Below, in pieces: positions 1 to 12,174 of a stretch of DNA of 64,000 nucleotides. Within the stretch, counting starts at the first letter, position 1; every line of letters starts with the position of its first letter. Source of the stretch: Diphasiastrum complanatum (lineage: Eukaryota; Streptophyta; Lycopodiopsida; Lycopodiales; Lycopodiaceae); the NCBI GenBank assembly GCA_029204225.1, contig CM055094.1, positions 68,222,536 through 68,286,535 of the forward strand, read 5' to 3'. The notes under the pieces are model-generated. The model did no database searches and was not told the origin of the DNA. It saw nothing but the letters and a program-made list of their open reading frames with translations. The position numbers were made by a program, and so were the translations under genes.

Positions 1-1
1 A

Positions 2-2200
2 CATTCGGATATTCATGGATTTACTACAATTAGCAATAGTGGAGCTAAGATGTATGTAACATTCGTTGATGATTTTAGTAGAATTTGTTGGATCTATCTA
101 CTAAAGAGCAAGGATGAAGTGTATGATGTCTTTGTCAAGTTCAAGAATGCAAGAGAGAACCAATTTTCCACAAAGATCAAGTGCTTGAGAGGTGACAATG
201 GTGGTGAGTAACTATTTAACAAATTCAAGGCCTTTTGTGATGAGCATGGGATCAAGAGGAAGTATACAACATCAAGGACCCCACAACAAAATGGAGTGGC
301 TGAAAGGAAGAATAGGACTTTATGTGAAAGTGCTAAAGCTATGAGATTAAGTGCTAATCTTGACAAACCATTTTGGGATCAAGCTTTGTTGTGTGCCAAT
401 TTCTTGTGCAATAGGTGGCCGAGTGCTATTTTGGATGGAAGGACACCTTTTGAGATGCTATTCAAGAGGAGGCCGAGTGTCAACTTTCTAAGAACCTTTG
501 GATGCACATGCTATGTCAACATTACTCTTGATGATAGGACCAAGGAGGATCCATCTTCAAGAAGAGGTATTTTTGTTGGATATAGTGAGGTGAGTAAAGC
601 CTACAAGGTTTACATTCCTTCTACTAACAAAGTGATTAGTGGTAGAGATGTCATTCTTGATGAGGGGAACATTCCAAAGGTGTCTTCAAGCATGATTGAT
701 GGTAGAGTGGATGGATCTAACATTCTTGATGTTGATGAGAAGGATCCTACTTTGGATGGTGGTGATGATGGACCTTCATCAAATCAAAAGCCAAGGAGAA
801 CATCAAGAGAAAGACAAGTACCTTCAAGGCTCACATATGATCAAAAGGGTAAGCAAGTAGTTTCTGGAAATTATGTTGCTTTCCTAACCTCTTTGGATGA
901 GCCTACAAGTGTAGATCAAGCAAGGAAAGAAGAGGATTGGATCCAAGCAATGGATCTCGAGTATCGATCTCTTATGAAGAGTGGAACATCTTTTGGAGGA
1001 TCTTCTTGTGTAAATGGAGCTATGCAAGTGGATGGATGTTATCTTGTTGTAAAATCAAGTATTGGATATGGAAAACAAATTTTGTTCAATGACTCTGATG
1101 ATCAAGTTGAAGATCAAGAAGTTGATCTCAAAATGCTTCAACTAGTCAAAAGGGAAGGTGGCAATTTGGAGCTAGTCAAGAGCATCAAAGGAGAGGTAAT
1201 TGGCAAAGATGTTATGGATCTGTTTTTGAAGCATATTGAAGACTCAAGTAAGGTCAAAGGAGAATCAATGAAGTGTTGTTCAAGTTTACTTTACTTGTTC
1301 TATCTCATATTTGAACAATTTCATGTGGATGTGTGCAAATTGTCAAGATATGGTAAAACTAGCTACATTGGTGAACATTGTTTTGATGTTGATTTTGTAC
1401 TAGCATTCTTGGCTGGTTTTGCTGATGGAAATGAAGCTATTGGAGGCTCATTGTGTCACTTATTCATGGCCAAGTCATCAAGGCTTGATGGCATCTTTTG
1501 GCAAGATGGAGATGGAAGCTCATTCATGGAGTATCATGGTGGATACATGGCAACAAAGGACAAAGGAGGAGACATGCAAGCAAAAGTTGATCACTCACAT
1601 TTATTGTTTCTTTGCTGTATTTTTCCAGAGAGTTCAGAGTTGGAAGCATGGTGTAATCATCTCATTTACATTCTATTTGATTCTTCATGTTCTAGTCACA
1701 TTTTTACATGTAAAATTGATGTAAGAAATAGTGAAGCATCCCAAGTGGACACTATTCTCTATATCAATTATGGTTGTTTCTATTTTGAGCATTACATGAT
1801 CATTGAAAGGAGATCTATTCTCATGAAGAAGATCATTCTTATGATGGATCAAAGTTCTATTGTCAGAAACTATGCTAGAAGCAAGCATATTGAGATACAA
1901 TATCATTTTGTGAAGGAGCGAGTCATTGCAAAGGAGGTGGGGCTTCAACATGTGTCTTCAAGGGAATGTGTAGCTAATATCTTCACCAAAGCATTGGGAA
2001 AAGACTTTTTCATAAAGCATAGGACTTCACTTGGAGTATTATCAAAGTCTTTGCTAAAACTAGTTGAAGAGGGAGTGCGAAAGATTCAACTAGTTTCATC
2101 ACATTTTGCATTATTTTCATATTTGGCATATTGGAGGCCAAAACTTGTTTTAGACTTAGAGGTTGACTTTTCAAAGTTCATTAGTCTAAATTTCATTTGA
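2..2200 (+). pseudogene. Ty1/copia pol remnant: integrase joined to an unrecognised middle and an RNase H end
   Basis: One frame (starting at base 2) runs through the piece with a single internal stop, TAA at 209-211. The first part is a copia integrase core: an HSD motif at the very start, RGDNGG just before the stop, and NGVAERKN at about 291-315, giving the DD35E triad. The C-terminal integrase part reads FVGYSE. From 296 the frame is open for 634 codons. The linker to reverse transcriptase (EPTSVDQARKEEDW, about 898-940) is recognisable, but the RT itself is absent. About 290 codons (roughly 980-1840) match nothing I know. Copia RNase H returns at the end (KHIEIQYHFVKERV, then NIFTKALGKDF). 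The element is cut by the window edge, so gag, protease and the 5' LTR are not visible. The copia assignment is firm; the origin of the middle is unknown. Confidence 0.85.
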
Positions 2201-2784
2201 ATAAACACTTTTTGAAAGTGTGGGAAAGATAGAATGCGAGTTTGAGTAGATTCAATTTGAATAAGTTGGGTACATTGAATCTAGACCCAAAATTAGTAGG
2301 GTTAGCATTTTGGTGGGAAAGCCAAGTGGCCAAATAGGGTTTGGACCTGCTATAAAAGGATGTAACTCGTGGAGAGAGTGATCTTCTCTCTTCTCTATTT
2401 CATTTCATGCTTATACATGGTTCTCTTGGGTTCTACTATCCATTGGTGCACTATCTTGGTGATTGCTTGCAATTCTATGTGTAGAATGATCTATATTTGC
2501 TATTTTTGGATCCATACGTGTGAAATACAGCAGTTTGCTGGTTTTGTATGGACAGCAACAGTACATAATCATTTCATTCAAGTTTGATCAAGTTCTATTA
2601 GTGTTTGCATCTCAAATTGTGTGTAGATGCTGATTTTTCTACATTGGTGAGATTGGTAGTGTATTTCTCTTTCTAAACAAAGATCATTCAAGTAGATTGG
2701 ATCTTAAAAATCTGAAATCTTTCACATTAATCACTTCTTCCTACAAGTGTTCATAGACTATTCTTTGCCTACTGATTGCTCGCA
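2076..2784 (+). repeat. Probable 3' LTR of the left-edge copia element
   Basis: The candidate LTR begins TGCGA directly after a purine-rich tract (GAAGAGGGAG, 2066-2075) and ends TCGCA at 2784, so its ends form a 5-bp inverted repeat with TG...CA termini. A clear TATA box (TATAAAAG, 2351-2358) is followed by a CT-rich leader, as expected for an LTR promoter. The pol frame runs past the LTR start to 2200. The 5' LTR is outside the window, so the pair cannot be compared. Confidence 0.55.
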
Positions 2785-5700
2785 CATGTGAATAGTATGG
2801 CCAATGATGACATGAAAATTATCTAGTGGATGCAAAAATGACTTGAGCATAGCTTTACAGTTCATGACTTCGTTCTAAAACGACAAAGTTATGCTTGTTT
2901 GAAATTTTGGTAGTCTTTGGCAATTTAAAAAAAAAATTAGCAAAACTTTGATGCGTGTGAGCTATATGTGCATGGACCTGGATTGAACTTTCAATTACTG
3001 GTGAAAGAACTAATTTAGTTGAATGCAATTTGGTTTTTTCTCATATAGACTATTAGCACAGTTAGTGGAAGTAGATTTTTTTGAGACGTTGTTTAAGACA
3101 GAAGCTTTATTTTTTGCATGTCTGAATTCACACGCATATTTGACACTATTTTTTAGTTCAAAAATTAAGATTATGTTTGAAACTTGTATGATCGATGGAC
3201 AGTAAGATTTGCTCAATCTTTTGGTTATGAATAGTTTTGATTGAAAAGTATTGAGGGGTAATTGTAAATTGTAAAAATTCCATTAATTTGATAAACAATA
3301 TGGAGAGTAATTATGGATCACTTAGGAAATTATTCAAATTAAGTGGTTATAATCGATTGGAATTCTAACCATTTTCCTATAATAAGAATTTGATATGACA
3401 GAAAATAGTCCGATATTCTTTTTGTGGAATTACTCTGATGTGCTCTAATAGATCAAGCATGGTACTTAATTGGTGAGTAATGGAAATGATTTACGGAACT
3501 TAGGTCTTACAGAAATTGTAGGAAATCAATTCTCTCCTCATTGTGATCCCCTTATGGAATTATATATGGGGAGGCAAGAGAGCGAAGTAGATAAGAGCAA
3601 ATTTGAGAATGGGATCTTGGATGGATAGCTACAAAATTTTAAAAAGGGTTTGCTTTATCTCTGCAAAGACTTAAGAATTTTTTAGGAATCATGATTAACA
3701 TTCACATATTACATATAGTTGAATCCTTCCATATAAGAATCTTTAAGGGAACAATTCATAAATGTATATATTTATAAAGATCTTTTGATATTATGAGCTA
3801 GCTATAGATTCTCAAAAATTAGCTATTATAGGAGGTGGACATATAAAACCTAGATCATGTTGGAAACCTATTAGTATAAAAAGGATTAACCCCAGGGTTG
3901 GCCACTCTCAGTTCACTGGGATGAAGATTACTAACCAATGAAGGTTAATAATCTGATGGAAAAGCTAGAAATTTGGTTAAGTCATTCTTTTTGCCAATTC
4001 AAAAGTGGATTTTTGGGTATCCATTACTCATGGCTAAAAAGTGTCAAAACAATTGTTTTCTCTTGGAAGTGCCTATGTGAAGTATAAAATAGCCATTTGA
4101 GTCTTTTTGAGTCTCTATTAAATAGACCTGAGAGCAAAGAATCTTTTTGGAGAAAAGCTGGTCATATGGGACGTCAGTGATTCCAAAGGAAAATTCTTGT
4201 GCAAGAATGATCTACATATATATCAATGGTTAGCTTTACTTTTAAGTATGGCTAATAGAAAGAAAAAAAACATTGATTATTTTTTTTCATATTTTGAGAA
4301 ATTATGAGATATTAATCCAGAATCCTGAAGTGGTATCTCTGTAATTACAAAATCTAAAACCGCTTAAATCTATTTTTTACTAAATTGAACTCTTATTTTC
4401 TAGAAATTTCTCAAAGACAAGACATCATATTCATTTCATATGATTCCTTCCAATACAAAGTTATTATTTTGAAAGACTATTAATATCATGTGAATTACTA
4501 CCTGTATAAATAGAATTTAGACTTCAAGTGAATTTCCAATGTCGTTTGATTTCAATTTCATGAACCTAGTTTGATCTATTTTGAATAGATGGATTCCATA
4601 TAGATGATGATTACAATCACTCGGGTTAAAAATATTTAAATGAAAAGTCCCAGTTGTAATTATGTGAATCCTTTGTGGAAAACACATATTATTGACTTTT
4701 CGTGGTTTTAGATATTTTTATACATCATCTCCCTAGACAAATTATATTGAAATTATGTAATTTCTTTAAAAGGAGGATGAAGTGGTGGGATTGATTATAT
4801 TAGAGGATCTATCAGTTGCAGAGTTTTTGGAGAAAAGCCAAATAGTTACCTGATGGAATAGAGAATTTGAATAATCCACAAAGTTTGATAAGAGTTTGGT
4901 TTGAAGAATAATCATTAAGTTCTATAACTTCCATATAGAAAGAGACTTTGTCATGATTCTTATGTTTCTTGAGTTATGTGTTTAAACATATTTACTCTCG
5001 TATTCCCTAATGATTAAATATGAATTTGGAATCTAGTAGATTATAAATGACCAAATATTAGATTCTAAGTGTTTATGATTGAAAAATTATAAGCAGATAC
5101 TTAATTATTATCGGAGAGTTATGTGGAAACATAGTAATTTTTAGAAATGTTGAGTAAATCTTGATTTTTTATTGAGAAAACAAATTAGATTATTGTTTAT
5201 AAGCTATAATTCTCTTTCCACTTGTGAATAGATTGAGATTCCATGAGCCACATAAGCATTCTCATCAAGAATTTTTCTTTTTTGGATACTTTAGTTGATG
5301 ATAGTTTGCTACGGATTATATTGTGTATGGATGGGTTTTAACCTAATCTTTGGTTGTTAGGAGACAAACAATATATCATAGTTCAAGAAAGCTATTGATT
5401 TCTAGCAGTGGATGCTAGGAATGGGAAATTCAACTTATGAAAGTATGTGGGGTACTCAAGATTTAGCTATAACTCGATTGTGTTTCGATAGATCTCCTAG
5501 AGATTTTAACTGGTTATTACCTTAGCATGTTCCAAGACAACACATACCTGAAAGTAATATGAAATGTTTATAAAATTTTCTAGATAATTTTGGATCATAT
5601 TTATATTTATGTTGGTTTTTATAGATTTTATACTTGATCTCTATGCTAAGATAATGACTCAACAGTGTTTCATGTAAGTTGAGGTTTTATGAAGGCGATT

Positions 5701-5814
5701 TTTGACCTGAAAGGGTCAAACACAATTAGAGTATGGGTCAAACCCAATGGAGTATTTATTGTTTGGAGTACTAGTAGAAACTGAGTGAGTACTCTAGAGC
5801 AGTGATAAATAATT
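2785..5814. other. AT-rich stretch without a recognisable gene
   Basis: All frames are short and show no known motif. The only structure found is the dispersed repeat at about 4944-5125, which recurs inverted near 39 kb and direct near 63.7 kb. The rest is probably decayed transposon sequence, but this is inference. Confidence 0.5.
4944..5125 (+). repeat. Dispersed repeat, copy A
   Basis: This AT-rich segment aligns by eye over most of its length with the reverse complement of about 38920-39085 (copy B) and with 63655-63825 (copy C). Shared words include GATTCTTAT followed by TTCTTGAGTTATG in A and B, and GATACTTAAT in A and C (GATACTCAAT in B). No terminal repeats or coding capacity were found. 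Confidence 0.55.
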
Positions 5815-6148
5815 TGTTGGATTTATTCTCCTTTTGTCTCTAATTCCCATTATTAATGTTGATCCAAATTGCGACATATTTACTCACATTGTCACATAGT
5901 CTGCAACACAGGATTCGAACACAAGTATCTTCAAAACAAGCGAACATTCGAAGGAGTCGAATGTCAAATTGTCGACAGATGCTTGAATGATCGATTTGAC
6001 CAATCAACGAAACATTCGAATACATTCATAATCAGACATAGTAGATAATCCTACATATATTAGATTTAGATAGAGTTAGAATAAGTTATCAACGATATTC
6101 GAATTATCATAGCCATTACAAAACTAAAAGTTAATTTTCGAGACTTTA
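5815..6148 (+). repeat. Truncated copia LTR, same family as the minus-strand element at 20-24 kb
   Basis: It starts TGTTGGATTTATTCT, like the LTR whose start lies at 21118 on the minus strand, and stays alignable for over 100 bases (for example CATATTTACTC and AGTCTGCA). No purine tract precedes it, so it may be the start of a 5' LTR. It stops where the chromovirus LTR begins. Confidence 0.6.
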
Positions 6149-6500
6149 TGCCCAAGTAGGCCTTGGGCCCTTTTTTTATTCATTATTGACACTTAGACTC
6201 TATGGTTGGCGGTTGGGCCTTATTATTCATTATTTGGACATTTGGACATATTACTGGAGAGTGGGGGCCTTCTTGGAGGGTGCACTATTATCCCTCCCAG
6301 TTGGAGGACATTGGAAGCTTCCTTTTACGGCTTCCTCTAGGCTATAAGTAGGGAATCTGTGTCATTTGTTACTCAATTGATGATATTGATCTCTCTTTTA
6401 GTCTCCTTAATCTCTCTCTTTCTTGCTTTCTAGGGTTAAGTCTTGTTTATGTGATGCTTTCACAACTTAGCTCTAGATCAATTGTGGCTTCATTTGTAAC
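6149..6500 (+). repeat. 5' LTR of the chromovirus derivative
   Basis: It is nearly identical to 9285-9640. It contains a TATA-like motif (GGCTATAAGTAGGG, about 6341-6354) followed by the CT-rich leader of the predicted transcript. Confidence 0.8.
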
Positions 6501-6501
6501 T

Positions 6502-6513
6502 TGGTATGAGAGC
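6502..6513 (+). promoter_or_regulatory. Primer-binding site, initiator tRNA-Met type
   Basis: TGGTATGAGAGC lies directly after the 5' LTR and differs by one base from the plant LTR-element consensus TGGTATCAGAGC, which pairs with the 3' end of initiator tRNA-Met. Confidence 0.75.
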
Positions 6514-6812
6514 AGTTTCCTTTGCACCACTTTTTCAGATTTAGTAGAGGTTGTCCAGTGCCCTACTAACCCATCACTTTCGTCAATTTTTTCATCAAAT
6601 TTCCATCGTTTTTCCAGATTTGGTAGAGGCTGGCCAGCACCCTACTACCTTTTCACTTTTGTCAATTTTCTCCACTGATTTGCTGTCCATTTTAATGATT
6701 GTTTGGAGGCTATCTAGCGCCCTATTTCATCACCATTTTCAACAGTTTTTCCATCATTTTGCAGGACATTTGTGGATCTTACTAGCTGTTGCCTAGCACT
6801 CATTTTCAGCTT

Positions 6813-6941
<129 letters not shown>

Positions 6942-7565
6942 CCACTTGTTTTGCAGATTATCACTATCGTTTGGAGGAGGACTGGCACCCCATTGTTACC
7001 CACCTACTGTGCATTTTCCAGCCCACCATCACCTACTTCCAGCACCCTACTTTACTTTCTGCTTGTTGTCCACAACTCAACCTATTTGTACTCTTTCCCA
7101 GCCCACCCCTCCTTGCATTGTCTCCACTTTCTTTCTACTAATTTTCCAGCTTTGCTTGCTAGCTGTCTAACCCTCTCTTTCTGGCACTCACCTTTCTTAC
7201 TTGGCTATCCATTTTCCAACCATATACTCCACTACTTGCTACTTCATTATTTGGTTGTTTTTGTAGGCCCCTCTTATCTCTATTTGGTATTGCCCGGTAT
7301 CTCTCCATTTACTACCATTTTCAGCACACTTTCAATTGTAGTTGCGAGGTACTACTTACATTATTTTTCATTTCCCTCTTTTTTTCTTTAGCGGGCTTTG
7401 CCACATCTTTTCATTGGCGTACCTGTTGTGACGACTTATGTCCTCTCATTCAGTTTGTCCACTTGATTAGCATCTTGTCTCGCATTTCATATTTTTCTCA
7501 TTATGATACATTCACCTACCCCAAGTGAGACTCTTCAAGAAAACCTATCTAATTAGTTTTGTCGC

Positions 7566-8110
7566 ATGGAAGATACCCTTTTTGGCCTCACTCTTTGCCT
7601 AGATATGATTACCACTGGCTTTGCCACTATGCAGTCACAGACTGATTCTTTACAGTCCGATGGTCATGGTAAAGCTCATGTTTATCCTCCATTTGGGACT
7701 CCCCCTCCATTTGGATTTCCATCTTCTTCTGCTAGTCAGACAGTTCCTTCCACCTAACCCACCTCCTGGTTTCTTTCCACATCCCACAGTACCTAAGCCA
7801 CACTTTGCTCGAGATTTTCGTGATAGGGTACAGCTTGCTACCTATTCTGGTTCCTCTTATGGGAACTTATTAGAGAATTAGTTTCCAAGCTTGACACATA
7901 TTTTCAATTTTACCCTAAGATTGATCCTCAAAAGATCCAGTTGGCTGCTTCACATTTAGATGGACGCGCTGCCACTTGGTGGCGGGTCTATCGAGCTGAT
8001 CTTGATCAAAAAGAGCTCCATATCTGGCCTACCTTTCGTCATGGCATCCTTCATGCTATGATTGATCCTCAGTGGATCAATTGCCAGCATGATACATTCT
8101 GTAGTCTCAC
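7566..8110 (+). pseudogene. Ty3/gypsy Gag remnant
   Basis: The Gag signature is spread over two frames. A proline-rich N-terminal part (about 7660-7790) is followed by the core of the retrotransposon Gag domain, with LAASHLDGRAATWW at about 7942-7983. That is the conserved pattern of plant gypsy capsid proteins. A stop codon lies in the frame at 7879-7881, and frames change before and after, so no full Gag can be made. No zinc knuckle was found downstream. In an intact element Gag forms the virus-like particle that packages the RNA. Confidence 0.7.
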
Positions 8111-8149
8111 TGCCTGGTGTGTACTTTGGGATTACACTTGTGGCTAGTT

Positions 8150-9000
8150 CTGATGGGTCATCTGATTCTCCATCCGCTTTTGTTGTATCCTATGATGGAT
8201 TGGTATGTCCATATGAGGTCATTCTGAATGAGTATTTCGGCTACAGTCTTTCAGTTGGGGCCTCTACTATTTCTAGATTTGTTGCTATTGTTTTCATGCA
8301 TCATGTCTTTTTAGATAATGCATTGATTTTTTGGACCTTATGGAGCTTTTGGCATGCTGCTCTTCTCGTGATATAGGCACCATGTGCCATTGCTACTTCT
8401 CCATCATAGGCTTTATGGATACCTTGGGCTTTTGACCATGTTGGTGCACATTTCTCCATTCTAGTTATCCTTTGTCAGGATGATCTCTTTATGCTCCATG
8501 TTTCCTGGCATATCGCTTGTTTTTCCATGCTATTACAACGTGTCTGTGTCATCCTGCTTATGTTCCTACTCCTTGGTGCTGGTCTTCCGATGCTGCTATC
8601 TTTTCTTGGGACACCTATGTCATTGAGTTTGCACATATGGTTGATGGTTACATGTATGATGCAGTTATTCACGATGAGTGTCCATCTCTTTTCCAGCTTC
8701 CTTATTGGCTTCCTATTGTTGATGCTATTCTACCTTCTCAGGATTTTTGAAAAGCTTGGTATGATGTCCCTATCTTTAAGCTGATCCTCTACTATCTTGG
8801 AAATTGCGGATACCATGGCATTCTTGTTGTTGCTTGATCTTGTTTTGGCTCTTTGGTATTTTTGGTTGTACCACATTGCTTGGTTTCAGATCGGCCGAGA
8901 TGTTCCCTTCGTCTCCACAATGTTGATCCTGAGTTGTTCAAGTTTCTTACCAGCAGCTGCCATTCACCAGGTTCGCCTTCACCATAGTCGACGCCACTAG
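8150..9000. other. Unassigned interior of the chromovirus derivative
   Basis: Thymine-rich sequence with many short frames. I could not recognise protease, RT, RNase H or integrase motifs on either strand. It may be scrambled pol or unrelated filler. Confidence 0.4.
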
Positions 9001-9189
9001 CAGATTCAGTTTTTGGTCCAGTATTAGTGGGATGGCCGTCCTGTTGAGGAGGCCACATGGGAGCCTACTGATGTCTTTTATCATAAACCATCACTTGCAG
9101 ATCAGGCTCGTGCTCTTGTTGCACTTGTTGATTCCTCTACATCAGATGTAGCTCTAGCTGTTGATGCACCGGGGCTTGTTGTTGTTTGA
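9001..9189 (+). pseudogene. Chromodomain-like C-terminus of a gypsy integrase
   Basis: The frame reads QFLVQY, one stop (TAG at 9025-9027), then WDGRPVEEATWEP. This is the aromatic-cage and EATWE pattern of chromodomains at the end of chromovirus integrases. It ends with a TGA at 9187-9189, shortly before the 3' LTR. In intact elements this domain steers integration to particular chromatin. Confidence 0.7.
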
Positions 9190-9284
9190 TCCAGTTTCTT
9201 TTCGGCAGTTGGTCTTTGTGTTGGAGAGAGTTATGGACTCGGCTCATTACATTCGCCACGTCCATTTACATTTACTTTACTTTA

Positions 9285-9640
9285 TGCATAAGTAGGCCTT
9301 AGGCCCTTTTTTTATGCATTATTGACACTTAGACTATATGGTTGGCCTTGGGCCTTATTATTCATTATTTGGACATTTGGACATATTACTGGAGAGTGGG
9401 GGCCTTCTTGGAGGGTGCACTATTATCCCTCCCAATTGGGCCCTAACCACTGGAAGCTTCTTTTTAGAGCTTCCTCTAGGCTATAAGTAGGGAATCTGTG
9501 TCATTTGTTACTCAGTTGATGATATTGATCTCTCTTTTTAGTCTTCTTAATCTCTCTCTTTCATGCTTTCTAGGGTTAAGTCTTGACTATGTGATGCTTT
9601 CATAGCTTAGCTCTAGATCAATTGTGGATTCATTTGCAAC
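9285..9640 (+). repeat. 3' LTR of the chromovirus derivative
   Basis: Direct repeat of 6149-6500 with the same TATA-like motif and CT-rich segment. It differs from the 5' copy by scattered substitutions and a few indels. Confidence 0.8.
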
Positions 9641-9718
9641 TGATAATAGCATCATTGATAGTTATCACTATCACTTAGACTAAACTTCCACATAGATTCC
9701 CAAAGCAAGGTTGGTCCC

Positions 9719-10714
9719 ATTATGGACAAGCTCAATGGATCAAACTACCACTTGTGGAAATTTAAGATGAAAATTGTGCTAATAGTTAAGAAATTGTATG
9801 ATGTTGTCAAGTCAGACTGAAACAGATGATGCTACAATCGCCAGATGGAAGCTGAAGGACGACAAAGTGTTCGCGCTGATATCCTCAACATATCAAACAC
9901 ACAAATCGGCCAGGTGTCTGAAGCTCAGACATCAAAAGAGGTCTGGATATTTTGAGCACATTGGACGATGTGCAGAATGTAACTTTCAAGATACACCTCA
10001 AAAGGAGATTCTTCTCCCTCATGATGGCCAACGATGATTTCCTACAAAGTCACATCAACCAATTCAAGAATCTCCTCCAACAAATGGCTGATGTCGGATC
10101 AGTCATAGATGATCAAGACGCAGTAATGGCACTACTATCAAGCTTTTCATCTGTAGAACTGGATGATCATCATCATGACTCACTCAGATCCGACTCTATA
10201 AAGAGTCGTTGCTATGTTGTTGCAAGAAGATAATCGATGTTGAATCACATGCCCTTTATAGAAATAGAAGCTCCAACAAGCAAAAGAAAAAAGGCCCGAA
10301 GCAACACAAGTCAAATTAGAAGTCGACACACAGTCAAGAGCAGTCGAATCCACCAAAAAAGAAGAAGATGTTCTGCAAGTACTACAAGCACACCAACGAC
10401 GAAATTTAAAATTTCTGCATACTGAAGGCCAAAAACATCAACAAAATGCAATCAAATCAATAGGTGCGAACGCAACTGTAGAAACATCCCATGACCCCAC
10501 TCAAGAAGTGGATCATGATGCATTCATGAAAAATTATCAAAAAGCATCAGACGTCAACTCCGGGTTTCTTGATTCCAAAGCCACTTAGCATATGACAAGC
10601 CATATATGCTACTTCCATTCCTATCTGCCTTACAATACCAAAATGTACAGTCACCTTGGCGACAATAGCACACATGCTATCGAAGGTGAAGACATTGTGA
10701 GATTGAACTTCTCT
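9719..10714 (+). pseudogene. Copia gag to protease fragment
   Basis: It begins ATGGACAAGCTC and encodes the copia Gag start (KLNGSNYHLWKFKMK). It then runs through frame changes into a damaged zinc-knuckle region (about 10360-10410) and a protease region: DSKAT near 10570 in place of the usual DSGAT, then HLGDNST near 10650. The last motif matches the protease region of the minus-strand copia at 24.2 kb, so they are probably one family. The fragment stops abruptly where a different copia LTR begins (10715). Confidence 0.7.
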
Positions 10715-10846
10715 TAGACACCTACAAGACATTTCTCCTATCGATCTAAGTTAAGATTTGAAACTATAGTTTGGGTAAGCTCCTATTATAATTTTTATGT
10801 TGAGATCTCTTTCCTATTCCGCACTTAATCACAAGAGAATCCAACA
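10715..10846 (+). repeat. Truncated 5' LTR
   Basis: This matches the last 130 or so bases of the 3' LTR (14063-14195) with a few mismatches and ends in CCAACA. The missing front is replaced by the copia fragment to the left, so a deletion or recombination fused the two elements. Confidence 0.8.
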
Positions 10847-10849
10847 GAG

Positions 10850-10862
10850 TGGTATTGGAGCC
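10850..10862 (+). promoter_or_regulatory. Primer-binding site
   Basis: TGGTATTGGAGCC lies three bases after the LTR end. It is two changes away from the initiator tRNA-Met complement seen in plant copia elements. Confidence 0.65.
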
Positions 10863-10922
10863 ATCGTTCCAAATTATTATTAGTATTCAAAATTGTTTTA
10901 CAATTTCTTATGGTCATTCATC

Positions 10923-11790
10923 ATGGAAGGAACATCTTCAGAAATCCGCTTGATCAATAAGTTCAATGGTGATTACTTCCACATGTGGAAGTTCAAAATG
11001 AAGATGATACTCACTAAAAAAGAACTATGGGAATATGTCAACGGATCGGTAGGCAAGCCGGCTGAACTTGACATGTTGACTACCTGGGAAGCTAAGGATG
11101 ACAAAGCTCTTGCCGTTGTATCTTTGAATCTTAAAGATCCACAAATAGCTCATGTTGCTAATTGTTCCAACACCAAAGAGACATGAGACATTCTTACTAG
11201 TCTATACAAAACGACAGATGTATCGACTAATCTCTTTTTGAGAAAGAAGTTCTTGTCACTCAAGATGAGTGAAGCAACCACAGTCACTGATCATCTAAAT
11301 GAGTTCAAACAACTACTCAATCAATCAGCTAAATAGGTTCGCCAGTATCGGAGGAAGATGCTAACACATCTCTTCTATCCAGTCTTCCTCCCTCTTACGA
11401 CAATCTAGTATTGCTACTTAGCAATGCTCCTGACCTGTCTCTGCAAAAGGTGACAGCAAGTTTATTGTAGGAAGAAGTAAGAAGGAAAAGCTTATTTACG
11501 TCGAATTCGAAGACAGTCACTCTCTATTCGAATAAGCAACAGCTCCAGAAGAAGAAATCTTCGAAGGACAAGAAGACAAAAAGTTGAGCAAACTAATTCA
11601 GACCAACAATCACAACAACACAATCGACAACATCAAAAGCCTAAGACCAGACTCTTTTGCAAGTACTGCAAGAGAACCAATCATGACATCAAAGATTGTC
11701 GAGTTCTCAAGCACAATGAAGCAAAGAAGAAGATGCAGCAAGATGGAGAATCTGATTCTGCCAGAACCTCTCATGAAGACCCAACTCTCC
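10923..11790 (+). pseudogene. Copia Gag with CCHC zinc knuckle, broken
   Basis: The frame from ATG 10923 encodes a typical copia capsid start (INKFNGDYFHMWKFKMKM). It stops first at 11184-11186 and continues in the same style past further stops and shifts (LRKKFLSLKM, about 11240-11270). At 11658-11699 a perfect CX2CX4HX4C knuckle (CKYCKRTNHDIKDC) is preserved. In a live element Gag binds the genomic RNA through this knuckle. At least two stops make it non-functional. Confidence 0.8.
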
Positions 11791-11799
11791 TAATGATAC

Positions 11800-12150
11800 A
11801 AGATGAACCCATTAGAGATGCATTGGATTGGTATCTCGATTCTGGCGCTCCTTAGCACATGACTTCATGTAAGTCCTTATTCGAAGACTCACACTAGCAG
11901 ATTCGAAGTATGTCTACTTCAGGGACTCAAGTGCACTACAGATTGAAGGCAAAGGATCTATACGCCTTTATCTTCCAAATGGTAAATTGACCTTGCTCAA
12001 GGATGTACTTTATGTATCCAAACTGACCAAAAATCCATTGTCAGTCAGCAAGCTCACCGATCGGGGTCGCAAAGCCTTGTTCAATTCGAAGCAATGTACT
12101 ATTTTGGATAAGGATTCTTGTTGCAGCACGATTTCATTCCTAACTCTGTG
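11800..12150 (+). pseudogene. Copia protease remnant
   Basis: The aspartic protease active site DSG is at 11838-11846, followed by a stop where the family usually has a histidine (HMTS follows). The downstream GAG-pre-integrase part is visible only in broken frames, and the sequence then jumps to the end of RT. Confidence 0.65.
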
Positions 12151-12174
12151 ACTCTAATGTTGATCTCAAACGTA

